The notes under the pieces: generated by a model
Databases searched by the model: none
Told to the model about the DNA's origin: nothing
What the model saw: only the letters and a program-made list of their open reading frames with translations
Assembly: GCA_903813345.2 (NCBI GenBank)
Contig: CAIIXF020000005.1
Location: 3,482,356 to 3,546,355, forward strand
Direction: 5' to 3'
Source: Owenia fusiformis
Taxonomy: Eukaryota; Annelida; Polychaeta; Sabellida; Oweniidae
Length of the DNA stretch: 64,000 bases
Made by a program: the position numbers and the translations under genes
In this document: in pieces, positions 1 through 13,400 of the stretch
How positions within the stretch are numbered: position 1 is the first letter of the stretch
Layout: the number at the start of each line of letters is the position of its first letter

Positions 1-370
1 TCGAGATCTCATCATTGTTGTACTAATTTTACTTTAGTACTCATCAAGCAAACTAAACACTTAGTGTAGAAAAAGTTAAACAATTCAATTTTCTAAATAG
101 AAATATTTTTGCTGAATCTTTTACTGAATAGATATCCTGATTTCTTATTTGCCCCGAACACACAATTTCCCATTGGTTTACATGGTAATGACGACCTATT
201 GTAATCGAGGAAAGAATTGGGAAAATTTGGAGGTATTAGAAAAAAGTCAAGTTACGTTTCCATCAATATTTCATAGCAGGTTGAGTAAATAAAAGTTCAA
301 ACGTAATGAGACTTTAACACGTAGTTCAATGGGGGAGCTTAGGTTGCCAAACTTATGGAGGGGAGTGTAT
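1..370. repeat. Fragment of dispersed foldback repeat (family A)
   Basis: This stretch matches 46130-46530 and parts of 58470-59155, with shared landmarks such as 'ttactgaatagatatcctga', 'cccattggtttacat' and 'aacttatggaggggagtg'. The complete copy at 45400-46535 has inverted arms. This copy is cut by the window edge, so only one arm is visible. No coding capacity is seen. Confidence 0.7.
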
Positions 371-1890
371 AACGCTTTCTATATCTCAAGTCTTCAATAA
401 ATGCATAGTTATATCAATTAACATTCATTTTGTTTTTATATATTTTTATATACCGATAGTAATGTACATTTTTATGTATTTCATTGCTTGAAATATTCAA
501 TTCAGGAATTTTGAGACAATTTTTGACAAGTTACTGATTAAAGTAGCTTACTCGTCATTTCACGGGAAAATATGATAAGTAAAAAGAAGATATAGCTCAG
601 AAAAATGTGTCGAAGGAAGACGGATATGTTTTCTCCGATGATCAAATTCAATGACAATTTGTACTTAGCTGAATTATATGTTCAAACAATCACAACAATA
701 ATTGTATTTGATAAGGATATATCGATCCATTTTTATGGTCGGTTGCAAAGTAAAGTAAATGAAATGTGTGTGAAGAATTCTTATCTTTAAACAACATATG
801 AAGATAAATACCTATGTTTTTGTTATTTATTAGCAGTGATTCTGTTTGGTTGTCCTGATAACAAGAAAGTTGCGCGGATTACGTCAATACTTCGGCAAGT
901 AAAAATAAAGAGGATAATGCAAGGCCACGATTATGCAAATAATCCCTTCGGTATGGAGTAGATCGAAATGACATGTTTTTTATTTTCATTGTCATTTGAA
1001 CATATTTGCTTATTGTAAATGGCCCTAACTAATCTTACACGGGATTTCATTGGCAGCGCCCGATCTGATAAATCGTACTGAGCAACACTTTCGCCTTCGA
1101 GTTGTTGTTTTAAATGTTATTTACGACAAACGCATATGAAGAAATGGTAATTTTTCAAAATGGCCACCACCAGATTTTTGATGAAATACGATTTTGAAAT
1201 TAATTTAAAATAGCCTTATATTTTACAATAAACGAATTCAAATCCTTCAATGATATGAATTTTAATATACATTTCGAAAATGACTTGGCCATTAAATACC
1301 CCAAAATACCCACATTGATATTTCCATTATCGTACGGACGGACCGGTGCGAAATAAATTATAGTCCCCCGGGGATTATGGACCCCTTTCTTAAAGGCCCT
1401 TTCTGGCCCTGATTGTGGATACGATAATAAGGGAAAGAGTTGTATTTAGGTCACCATATAAATCAATGGAAAGTAGGACCATAATCTGATAGGACCTCCT
1501 ACCCTTTTACACCGGGCGTTCTCTTATAAACAACCGATCTGTTTTCAACTATCTATAATTTTATCTTTATGTCTTATCACCAAATCCATTATTTACTGAC
1601 ATCTTATTGCAATGCACAGTTGTTTAAGATCCTAAAATGTGTCCACAGTTCACACGATGACTATCAAATATGATTTATAGAGAAATTAACAAATCATGCA
1701 TTTTAAGGTATTTGTTTTTACTTCCATGTATAAGTTCTGAAACATGAGACAGAAATGATACAGACAAAACCTTAATTTTGATAAGTTGCTCTGTGTCTCT
1801 GATTATATACCTTAAATCACCTTCTCGTCTGTGATAAGTTGTTTGAATGTCGCAATGTATTTATCTCTTAAAATATGTTGTATGATACTA
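371..1890. other. AT-rich spacer, nothing recognised
   Basis: I see no conserved exon, RNA gene or clear terminal inverted repeats here. The open frame at 605-790 has no recognisable motif and no splice context. Confidence 0.5.
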
Positions 1891-1894
1891 ACAA

Positions 1895-1988
1895 TAGGGA
1901 GTTTGACCAATCGCCCATACAAATGCATGGCTTAAATAACTTCCGTTCACGTTTAGGTTGTGAAAACAGCGCATGCTTAAACTCCCTA
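1895..1988. repeat. Small MITE-like inverted repeat
   Basis: The ends read 'tagggagtttga' and 'ttaaactcccta', an imperfect inverted pair about 90 bp apart. There is no coding content. It is probably a very short non-autonomous DNA transposon. Confidence 0.4.
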
Positions 1989-2354
1989 ATAACACGCTAT
2001 GACGTTTAATCCGATAATCTTGTCTATTAAACTTTATGCAAATGTCACTAACATGTTCTCTGGTTCAAGATTTACGCCGAACACGAAACGCTATTGAGGA
2101 TCATGGGAAGACTAAAACTAGCGAATGATAATTGCTTTACTTTATGCCCTACTAGAAACGACATTGTATTATCATTCTTATGTCACTTTCACTTGATCAG
2201 TGTGCGTTGGAGTAGGGGAGCTGCCTGGAAATGCTATAATTGGATAGCGTAATCGTTTATGGTACAGTTTGGATTATGTGCATGTGCACTATTTAGATGT
2301 GCATGTGCATCTGTTTAGATGATAGAGAATGGACTATTTGATAATTGATATGAT

Positions 2355-2363
2355 TATATAAAG
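2355..2363 (+). promoter_or_regulatory. TATA box of the lectin-type gene
   Basis: 'tatataaag' lies about 50 bp upstream of the start codon at 2413, which would place transcription start near 2385. Just upstream, at 2276-2320, a motif of about 22 bp containing 'atgtgcatgtgca' is repeated twice. Confidence 0.5.
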
Positions 2364-2412
2364 TATGTTTAGTCATTTCAATTATGACATACGAAAATTT
2401 GACATTTGAAAC

Positions 2413-5073
2413 ATGGATTTGCCGAATGTGATTATTTATATTTTACTCAACTATGTATTCGTGTCAATACACTGTGAGGCGCTGGTACAAAACTGTCTTT
2501 ACGAAAAATCAAGCAATCCTATTGACACTCGACGGCAGGTAATGGTATCCGCACCCTCTATTGGACACTGTGCATTACAATGTACGAGTCACGCAGAGTG
2601 CTGCGAGTACCTTTGGAATAAAACGTCAGCGGATTCACAAACTAGCTGTGTGCTCCTGTTGATGTGGGGTGCCAGTCTTTCGGTAGATGATATAACCGTT
2701 GAGGCACTAGTCGGGGAAGGGGTTGGCCAATGGTCTCTTTATAATAAAAATGGAAATCAGAGAGTTACCGAAACAGGTAGGTATGGGCAATATTGGTAGT
2801 CTATCATATGCTGTGAGAGCTAGAGACGGGGTGCGTAGGGTTAAAGATGTCGGTTTATATATATGTCAGAAGATTTAAGCATTTGGTCCATTTGTGGGTT
2901 TCCTGCAGCAACTGACCTCCTCTGGTTCTCCCTGTAGTTTTTCTCCCGTAGCTTGAAGCATTTTATCGCACCCCTGGGCGCTATCAAGTGTTTTATCTCG
3001 GAGGGGACCGTGGTGGGGATAGATAGAGGTTCATGATTTATGCTACAAAGGACCTTATACACCCTCCATTGGGATCTCCCCATGGGAAAAAAATAATTCA
3101 TCTGATTTTTCAAAATGAGTATTCTGCTTCAATTATTACATTTATATGCACACTAGTATCTTGTTGACCTATATTCAGCACTGTATTGATGTATAGGCCA
3201 CTTATTAGGGTCATAATTCAATCATGAAGTGTAGAAGCATAGATTCCAAACCAGGAAGTATTTTTGTGTCTGTCAAAATCCATTTACATCCTACGCATCC
3301 CTGCATCTTATCCCAATATGTTACTACAAATTGAAATATAATAGTATAATCTTTGGTTTTACAAACTTGTATGATATTTGATAAGTGTAAAAGTTGTTTT
3401 TGGAGCATTTTTCTATAGCCATTTTGTAGGGAAAAAAATGATGAAAAAATGTACAATCTTTTAATTTTAAGTATGACCTGAATCGATTGCAAACTTCATA
3501 TTTGCACATTTGATGAGATAAACCATTTGTGTCGTATTGTGAAATTATTAAGTTTGCAATCGATTCAGGTCATAGTGTATTTTTGGTATTTCTGTGATAA
3601 TCACTGGAAACCAATGGCCTCTATTGGGATCTGCTGATATCCTCATGTTAAGTCAATGGTGTACAGCCCCATGTAAGTCAATACAACCTTGCTGAACGAA
3701 ATGATCCCTATCTCAGCTTATGTGTGTCCAAGCACTTTAATATTTTCCAAAGTATTATATGACATTTTATTCTTCATGTTACACCTACGAATGATTCATT
3801 TTGACCATAGGGATATTTGCCAATAATTGCACCTTGTCCTTTTAACTTACATCGACTAGATGTATGTCTAGAGTTACATGTGTTAGATGTATGAATAAGT
3901 TTTAAGTCAATCTGATCATTACTTCTCGATTTATTGCTCTTATATTGGGGAAATGGTACATGTTACGACCGCGGGGTGCCGAGACCGATGGACATAAAAT
4001 ATCTATTAAGGCACAGACAGTGTTGCCGATGAGAATGTTTATGTTTTCTTTTTAACTGCTTATAAAGACTCATTCTACAATTAATTAATAATGATACTAT
4101 TGGAAATGTTATCATTAAAAAGTCTTTAGCCATGGCATTGAATGCTAGATGAGTTATAAACGTTACTGGAGTCTATGGAAAATAACTGTATATTAAATTT
4201 TTGACCAATTCTAGGACATTATAGGATATAACATTTTTCTTCGAAAAGGTTGACTTTCTAAAAAATTTCTCGAATCTTTCAAATCAATTAAAATATTTTA
4301 TAAGATTTTAACATCGAAAGTTTAGAATTTACTATACTCCATTATGATATAGATTGTCATTGAACCAGATTTAAAGGAAGTAGGATAATTAAAGAATTTA
4401 ACTCAAAATTACTTAATTTGTCCATGGGCTCTCTTGAAAGCCCATGGTTTGTCGATAAATGAAACAATAGAATATCACATGGTGGAGCTGCCGAGTATGT
4501 TGAATTTTGAATCAAACTGAGTGACCATTGTGGCATTCGCTTTTAATCTGGCGCGCATCGCCAGTGGTATCTCAAATAACCAAATAACCAAACTAGATGA
4601 GACGAGGAAACATCGCCCAATAACCGTAGTCATATACCTAGCAAGTTTTACAATTGTCAATATTCTTTGTTTTAGAGCAAAATAAGTTGATTTTGCTTAA
4701 TAGAGACAAAGCAATGTTCCAAGAAACTTGCTTTATTGATTTAAACATGCCTATTTTCAATTTCATTTGAAAGGTTGTCCTAAGACTCGATGTGAAGGAC
4801 TGACTACAGTAATAGGTAACAGTAGATACTTCTTCGAATATAAACGTCTGACATGGGACGAAGCTCTTGCAAACTGTCAAGAAAGAGGCATGGAGCTTGT
4901 GTCCATTGAAAACACCATATCCCCCGAGTCAGTTGAGTTTAATCAGCTTAAAAAGATCCTGGTGAAGTTTCCGGATACATTCCCCTCGAATGTTGACATA
5001 TGGACCAGCGGCAATGATAGAGACGAAGAAGGAAACTGGAGATGGCACAAAGGAGATTCAAATATCAAATTCG
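2413..5073 (+). CDS. Secreted PAN/Apple-like plus C-type lectin protein (3' part not found)
   Basis: Exon 1 is 2413-2776 and starts with a hydrophobic signal peptide (about residues 1-22). A roughly 90-residue cysteine-rich segment follows, with spacing resembling PAN/Apple domains. It ends at donor GTAGGT in phase 1. Exon 2 is 4774-5073, entered in phase 1 after 'tttgaaag', so the split codon is Gly. It encodes the N-terminal half of a C-type lectin domain: a CP..C entry, 'RLTWDEALANCQERGMELVS', then WTSGND...EEGNWRW. It ends at donor GTGAGC, also phase 1. The second half of the domain, with its WND-type motif and last two cysteines, should lie downstream. I find no matching exon before the opposite-strand gene at 7461. 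The gene is therefore truncated, interrupted or has a divergent last exon. Family knowledge suggests an extracellular recognition or adhesion role; its ligand is unknown. Confidence 0.7.
3473..3573. repeat. Inverted repeat with 24-bp identical arms
   Basis: The arms at 3473-3496 and 3550-3573 are exact reverse complements (core 'tgaatcgattgca') around a loop of about 53 bp. It lies in the intron of the lectin-type gene. It is probably a small foldback element. Confidence 0.7.
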
Positions 5074-5092
5074 GTGAGCAATATTCCAGTTT

Positions 5093-5145
5093 GTAATATT
5101 ACTAAAAAGGTACATGTACCATGCATACCTTTTTAGTAATATTAC
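5093..5145. repeat. 53-bp palindrome with 20-bp arms
   Basis: 'gtaatattactaaaaaggta' at 5093-5112 is exactly inverted at 5126-5145 around a 13-bp loop. It begins 20 bp beyond the donor of lectin exon 2. Confidence 0.75.
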
Positions 5146-5146
5146 C

Positions 5147-6383
5147 TTTTTGATTACCCCTAGGATAATAAAATAACTTTTGCTCCTTGAATTTAATCCA
5201 CGCATTACCCTTTGCATTCGTTTGACTTCACTGGAAGTTATTATATGATAGCATATCAAAGTCTGTCAATGTTTAATACTTGATTATGTTCCTTATTACC
5301 ATATTTCAGATACTTCGATTTCATATGCCAGATACTGATGTAGAACATTTCCATAACAATAATTGGACATCATAAATAGAACTTCATACAAACTAAAATC
5401 TAATTTTCGAGTATCTCAGCAAAATAATAAAAAATGAATAAAATAGATTATACATATCATTTATACAATAAAATAGGTACATTTACATGTATACACTTTT
5501 GGCATTTTACCTTTCTAAGTCACTAAATATTATAGAAAAATCCTAGTATACACTAAATGCCACACAACTTGCACTATCAATAAATAGATACAAAGTCTAC
5601 AAAGTTTTAGTTTGAAAAAATGGTTCAAATTAAACAATAGTATGTCACATGTTAAACTTATAAAGAGGAGCATGCACCTTTTTAAATATATGCTATATTA
5701 CAAAAATACTGTTTTTGAAGCCACTAAAATATCTGTACCAAAAGCAAAGGCAAGCGAAAATTGAAGGGTGTAGAGTTATAATCTTTAAAATTAGTGAGTA
5801 TTTTAGCATCAATGTGAGAGGCTTAACTGAGACACTTTGACAATTTTAATTGTTGATTTTTTTATACCATGGGACACAAAAAAGCCACTCACTAATCTTG
5901 GAATAACCTTTTTAATGATTAAGAAACCTTCATGATTTTTATGTATGGATAGAGTTATCAATTGATAAAAGATTGGTATGCTTTTACATAGCATCAACAA
6001 CTTGGAAAATAAGAGATATCTCATTTTCGCGGAGGCAACAACTATCTTTTCTCCATTGGACACTATATCTTCACAACCAAAATCATTAAGATTCCTTGAA
6101 TATTGATATACTTTTGGGTACATTTTTTGAGACACCCTATAGATATATCCTTTTTATATTTCATTTGGCACATAAAAAAAACATAATCTTCAAGAGATTT
6201 AAAACTAAAAAAACTTTCAAATAATTTAATATTATCTTTCTGACTGAAAATTGAGATAAATACATTAGATGGAATTGGGTTTTACTTGTTGAACTATGTC
6301 AATTAATACTTCTGTTATGTCATGGCATTAAATATACCATACATATATTCTTAAACATGTTCTTCAGGTTGGCTAATCAAATC
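5147..6383. other. AT-rich spacer, nothing recognised
   Basis: This is very AT-rich sequence in which I looked for, and did not find, the missing C-terminal half of the C-type lectin domain. The open frame at 5809-6135 (-) has no recognisable domain. Confidence 0.45.
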
Positions 6384-6573
6384 ACAAAATTTTTTTTTTC
6401 TTCTTTCCACAACCTTTATTTTACTATAACCAGGACGTTTCGGATCCTGTCTGGATCCTTTTAGGTAGCGCTTCAGTTCAGTTTTTATACAGTTGAAAAA
6501 GGATCCAGACAGGATCCGAAACGTCCTGGTTATAGTAAAATAAAGGTTGTGGAAAGAAGAAAAAAAAATTTTG
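6384..6573. repeat. Near-perfect 190-bp hairpin
   Basis: The arms run from 'acaaaattttttttt' on the left to 'aaaaaaaattttgt' on the right. At least 60 bp of unique sequence, including 'cggatcctgtctggatcctt', is repeated exactly in inverse around a loop of about 33 bp. The lack of divergence suggests a recent foldback element or ongoing arm correction. Confidence 0.85.
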
Positions 6574-6889
6574 TCATACATATATTGTTTGAACCTCATT
6601 AAAATACGAGATTCTGATTGGTCAATAGTCTTGACAGTCAACCATGCATTGCTGGTGAATAGTGTTTGCGAATGATGTCATTTAATGACAAAATAATGAA
6701 TCCATGGGATATGAATATATTCAGTATTAGAGTAAGTAAAGCATTACTTGATATGGTATGTCTCCTTTGCAAAAAAATTAAAGACATCTCTGTTTGGTTG
6801 ACTTTTAATTCTGTTTATATTGTCAATTATGTCTATAATTGTATACAATCTGATATTTCCACTATGTTGTCTTGCCGTTTGTACAATAA

Positions 6890-7032
6890 TACAAAAATTC
6901 TTTCAAATCATGGAGTTTTTCACCATTCTGAGCTCTTTTCAAGTGATTTTGAGTCAAAGTTGTAAAATGTGAACACTGTAAAGTTTTTTTGAAAAGTGAA
7001 TCCCCCTTGGCAAGAGCTGGCTACGTGCCTGA
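6890..7032. repeat. Diverged copy of the 44.6-kb CAG...CTG MITE
   Basis: This stretch shares an internal block ('attctttcaaatcatg', 'tttttcaccattctgagc', 'ttcaagtgattttg') and the end 'cttggcaagagctggctacg' with the MITE at 44584-44795. The left terminus is not recognisable. Confidence 0.6.
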
Positions 7033-7460
7033 TAATCCATGCTGTTTTCGCATAATTTGTACATTCTTTGCATTTTTCAGCCTGTATTATACCCTGTAAT
7101 CACTACAGAATATTGTGGTATGTTGTTCAGACTATTTTTTGCAGACCACTATCTGAACCCCATTTAGTTTGTGACTCCTTCCTTCCTCTAATTTTGTCAT
7201 TTTGTGTTTTTCCATTTTTCTTCATCAAGCAAGAAAAATCTGAAAATAAGAAGTATAATGACTAATAATTTGGTAACAGACAAATTTTCAGCAGATTTTT
7301 TCTAGTTTTTTTCCCAAGTGACATGTTAAATATTACACAATTTGAACTTTAAAGAAATATTAAATAGTTTCTTTGCTGCCATTGTAATGACAGTTACTTC
7401 AAGTAATCCTTCAAAACATATAATATAAAAGGGGTGAACATTGGACATTTCTCAAGATAG

Positions 7461-10400
7461 TTACTTTCTCATCTGTTCATTCAACCAGTCTTTGTGTATT
7501 AGTCCATCTCTCCATGCCTTTGGTATCTCCTCAAAGCCGAGTTTGCAGCCAAGTAGAGCCCCTGCCACAGCAGCATTTGTGTCTGCATCACCCGCCTACA
7601 ATTACAAATGGTTATAAGTGATAAATTACAAGACACAGAGTGAACAATATTACACATTATGTAGATACTATCTGCTATGATCTATTGGCAGCTAAGTCCA
7701 AAGTTTAATAATATCATGATAATTGTGCAAAAGAAGGGGACTAAGCGACCTAATTTTGTTAATTTCCAAATAAACAAATACTCTTAACTTTCTACATCAT
7801 CTCTTCCAACATTTGATTAACCTGGAAATGCTCAAATAAGATGTCACTATGCATTAAAAATTACATATAAATATTGATACATGTTGTAATAGAGCAGAGG
7901 CACCTACCTCCATAGTAATTGCTTGTATAGCCTTTCTAAAGTTGGTTTGCTTCAATGCCCAAAATCCTGCTCCTAGAGTCTTATATGTGTAACCAATCTT
8001 CCCCGCCTCATCTAACTCTAAGGCAGACAGGTCCTTCACATTTAAATAGAACAATAGTTCTTCTCTCTGAAAAGAAGTCAATTGAAAATATATAGAAAAG
8101 AGGAACATCTCTGAAGGATAACTCAAATACAGTTTATATTGTTTCATACAGACAAAGAAAAGATGTTCTGTCAAAAAATAGATTTATTAAATTATCACTG
8201 ATTACCAAATAACACGATTTTAGTGTAAATTCTACATTAATTTAATACAAGGCATTAACATGCAAAATGTCACAACCTGCCATTTCTTACAGATGCTGAA
8301 TGCTGAAGATTAACCGTCCACAAAAAGTTGGAGACTGTAACAAAATGTCACCACTTCTGGTAGTGAAATAATAAATTATAACATTGTTATGTTCAAAAAG
8401 CAATAACTCAGATGCGAGTAGGTAGTTATCAGTTTCACCACAAGGTGGCATGGCGGGTATAAAAGAAAGTTCCGTTTAACTTAAATATTCGTCAGTTTTC
8501 ATGGTTCAATATTCATATCACCCTTATGTATCTGATAGTTATGCAAATTAAAATATGTCCAGTAAAAAATATTATCTGTCCAATACAAGAAAAGACAATT
8601 CACTTTTTGTGATTTTATATCATGGGGTCTATGGGGAATCTCCCTGAACTGGAAATTAAATTTTCAAAGTTGATAAACAATTTTCGAAACCATATTTGTA
8701 GATGTACTTTTACATGAATATGACCGAATTTTGAATATTTGATGACATAAATGAAGATTATTTCTACTCGCATCTAGTCTATTGTATATCGTCGGAATTT
8801 GGAGTACAAGTACATGTCCAACAAAAGATTTAAACCTCAAGTAAAAGTGCACTTCAATGAGATAGTACTCAGTAGAAGAACTCAAACTGAAGCACTCAAA
8901 TTGAAGTATTGTACCCGACTCCAACCCCCCTATGAACTTACCAATTCCTCAGTGGAAAGTAGATCTTTAGAATAATTGTAAGCAGCTTTTATTATGTCAT
9001 CTATCATGTCTTTTGTGAATTTCATTGATTTTGCCTTTCCTTTAGGTTCCCTCTGTAACATCATGGCTATACTGGTTGTTACAGCAACGCATGATGCTTG
9101 GCACCTAAATGTTAATTAATAATAAGATACTTACTATAGTCAACAAACTTTCCTAAAATTCTATGGAGAAATAAATTTCTAACATATTGTTTATGTTACA
9201 TTACCCTCGACGTATTCAAAGGCTTTATTGCCATCAAGTAAATCTCTACTTGCAAGTTCCAATATGGTATTTTTATGATTTTCCTAGCAACCCCCATCCT
9301 CCTTGAATTTTAAAGGTTATGTTCATTTCAACTCTCCTTACATCCACATTAAGTGTTCTCCCCTTATGTCACTCCTGACAAATATGCCCAAGTTTCTTAA
9401 ATTCAGCATTGCCCAACCTTGGGAGGGTCATACTAACTCAGAAACAATGGCAGAAGTTCTTACCTCGGATCAAAGTGTGTTGTCTTGCAGATTTCAATAG
9501 TATTTCTTATGACATCATCAATGTTGTCATAGCAATGAACTCCTAATATTGATGTACGCATAACTGCACCATTTGGGGCGGGGAAACGTCCATATCTACC
9601 TGCAATGTTCCATCTTTTCTCAGACACCTACATGTAGAAAAGGACACAGGTGTAAAATATTACACCACAGACTAGGTGACAAATCTATTTCATGAACAAA
9701 GCATTAACATGAAAAATGTCACCACCTGCCATTTGTTACCGATGCCTAACACCAACTGCTGAATGCTGAATACCACTGGTAACAAAAAAATACCACTGGT
9801 AACAAAAAAAGTTGGAGACTATTACAATATGTCAGCACTTGTGGTGGTGACATGAAAATAAGAATGGAATGATGTTCATAACAATAATATTATGACAAGA
9901 TGTCACCACCTGATAACTTATTGCAAATAGTTATAGTGAAATTCTTTCCAGAATAATACCAGATATAGATATAGAAACAATTTATTATGGCCTACGGAAC
10001 ACAAAAAGGAGGCTATGACATCATGTAAATATTTTCAGTGGTTTATGGAAGGAAGCACATTTTATGAATAACACATACATGTAACTTAGGATAATATAAT
10101 TTACATGAATAGCTTCACTTATTAAGTAAAATTCAGATTTGTGATTTTCATTTTATTTTTTTAGTTCACAAAACTCAAGGACTCACTAACTTTCAATCTC
10201 ATGCAAAACTGTTTCTAACAATGTAGCTTTTGAGTTGCCTTGCCCAAGTCGGTCTCTTTTACTTATCTTGATTTCTATTATGACCGCCTTGTACCAAAGA
10301 GAAAGCCGCGTGCTTTACCGACAGTTTGTTGATGTCGGTAAAATTTGACCAATCAAAGACGGCCCTGTAGCGTTAGCTCATTATTATGCACGGTCAAAAA

Positions 10401-13400
10401 CAAGTACACTTCAGCGGGACTTTTCACGAACAAATCTTACGAATCTGAGCACGAATTCATCATGAAAATACAAATATTTTATCAGATAAATATCAATGAG
10501 AGTTTAGTGGATGCCGGGGCATCGATCGGATAACCAAAGGTGAGAAGATTTCAACAATAAACGTTGAAACAATCGCTGAACATGTTGGCTGAGATTCAAT
10601 CACCGATCGACGATAGTTAACATGACCCGCTACATTGGACTAGGTCTTCGTGCATTTTCATCGCGAAATCAGTTTTAAATCAACATTGAATCGCATGATT
10701 TAATTCATATTCGAACATGACTGTATTCACGCCTTCTATAAACTGTAAACAAAGTCAATGCTTCAGCTGGGTTATATTCGAGATCAATAACCCAGTTAAA
10801 ACGTGTAATGTGTGACGTCATAACGATGGGTCGTAGTAATGGCGGACCATGATGAATATTCGAAACAATTTGGTGAGTTTTCATGTTCGAATCGTAATAT
10901 AGACCTCAGATCAGGGGTAATATCGTCGAATACACCCCTTGGGGCTAGGCACAAAAGCTTTCGAACCCCTCACTCCCTTCGGTCGTTCGTGGTACAGAAA
11001 ACGTTTGTGCCTAGCCCTGCGGGTTGTATTCGACGATATAACCCCTGCTTTTCGGTCTATATTTCTTAATTAATGCCTCTTACCTTCCAATGTATATTTA
11101 ATTACATAATATATTGTAACTCTAAAGAAACACTCGATCAGATCATTGAATTTCAAGTCGTAGATGGGAAGTTTGTTTTGTTTATGCAGCTCAACCTGAT
11201 AACGTTTTGATTGGTCATTCAGCCTGAAGTCACACGTCGTGTCCACGCGATATCTGTCAATCAATAAGGTTTCGCGATACCCCTGATAGCGTAGGTATTA
11301 TGGAAATCTCGAAACCGTTGAATATTTCAGCATAATAACAGCGGAGATGTATTGGATTGTACAAGGCAGTAATAATTCAAGATCAGATAAGTAAAAAAAT
11401 ACCGACTTGGGCAAGGCTACTTTTGAGTAGAGCAATAATATTCTTAATAGTTTCACCTTAAGTGGGTCATCTACGTAACCAGAAGCATTAAGTACGGCAG
11501 CTGTGTTTTGCCCAATGCCCATTCCACCTTTGTCGCCCAACTCTTCAAATCCATGCTTCATCCAGTTGACAAGTTTAGAGGCAAAGTCAGTCACAACCAC
11601 CTAAATCATATAATCAAAATCATAAAACTGGTACACAGACATAATTTATGAAGAAACACGTAGTAAGTGAATTTTAAGGCAGTAATACACACAGATGACT
11701 AAAATAGTTTTATATTAAGACATTTATGACATAATTGTTCCATTTTTGCCATTAAGTATAGTAAGACATTTGATTCATATTGAGGTAAAGAGGTTTAAGA
11801 CTGTATTATCTTCAAAACTGAATACATGAACATAACACAATTGTTTAAGTGTCCAAACCAACACAGCCAATCAAACATTGAAATGCAACTATCCTACGCA
11901 CCTTTCCATTGTTTTCTACCAAGGATCGCATTATGAGAACCATCTGATCCGAATCATCTGTCCAGTCACCCACTTCCCATCGCTCCCTATGCATATCAGG
12001 CACCTTGTACTTGAACTTCAGCTTGCTCTTCTTGCCATAGTACTGAAATACAGTGTATACAATGAGATATCACAATTTGACCAAAGATATACATGCTTAT
12101 GTCAAATAGGCATTAATTCATATGAGGGTTACTATATATAAAATATGAACCATATGATGGGACCTTATGTTTTCAAAATAGCTATTGATTCTTCAGTATA
12201 GACATACTTCAATGAACAATTTGAACATTTAGTGTATTTTGGGGCCCCATTTTTTGGTGAATCATGGGCTTTCAATTATAGTTGAAAGCCCGTGGGTGAA
12301 TTAAGCTATCAAAAAAGTCAATTTACACCTTCGCCAAAATTTTAGATAAATCTCTTGGAAATCTGTAAAATGATGGGTGTTCACCTTCAGTTGAAACAAT
12401 TTAGATAACATTGAAATAACCCAAACCTACTGTTTTAGCCTCCTTTTTGATCATGAATTCAGTGAGCAACCCAATAGCATCTCCTGTACAGTTGCCATAT
12501 ACGAGGCCTTTTACTTGATCAATTTTAACTCCTGACGGAATGGACGCCTAGAAAATATTACAAAAATTGCATTGAATACAGCTGTGTATACAATTATTAT
12601 GATTTTTTAAAATATACAATCCACCCTGCCATCTATATATCGGTCTATAAATTATGACATACGTGTACATCATCTCGTCTGGGTTCCAACATGTTTTGTA
12701 CGAGATGAATCAATATTTACAATTATGAAAAAGTACATACTAAATATATGAAAAACATGTTTAATGATTTAATTCAATATAATATATCTTGTTATGATTA
12801 TTTAGTCAGATATATACCAAAGCTGATATGAAGTACAGTGCATGTACTGTATAAGTTGCTAAGCATTTGCAAGGGAGTCAATAGAAAAGACAGGCTATGC
12901 ATACCCTTACAGTCCACTTTCATTTAATACCATAACAACATTATGACGACATCTTAGTGACCGATCATGAAATCTGACAAAGTCAAGATGTTATAATTCA
13001 TTTCCACCAAATTCTACTTCCCAACAGATGTGTGATGTCATTGATACATTGATATTCTGTACTCCTGAGGGGTCATTCATCAAGCTATGGCAAGCACTTT
13101 CGCATGCGTGAGACGTCGCAAGAACTCCTTTTTAGCAGTCATGTTCTATTCATTAGTCTAGTGCGATTGCAATCTTATGGTATCTCTGCAACATCTCAAA
13201 GAAATATCACGAAAATTGCCCTTTAAGTGACCAGAGATACCCACTGAGTTGCAGTGATTTTAGTTCGAAAAAATATCCTAAACTAATTGGATTTCTTTAT
13301 GAAATCATATGGAAATTTCAAAATGTGATTCATGATTAATTTTGTTAAATTGCACAACATGTATATCATATTTAACAAGATTATGATGCATGGTGAAGCA

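Noticed and set aside
5284-5360. Possible third lectin exon after 'catatttcag'
   Set aside because: In phase 1 it runs only a few codons to a stop and lacks any C-type lectin C-terminal motif.
10811-10822. 'gtgacgtcataa' CRE-like motif
   Set aside because: It lies within a long-TIR transposon deep in an intron, with no nearby transcription start evidence.
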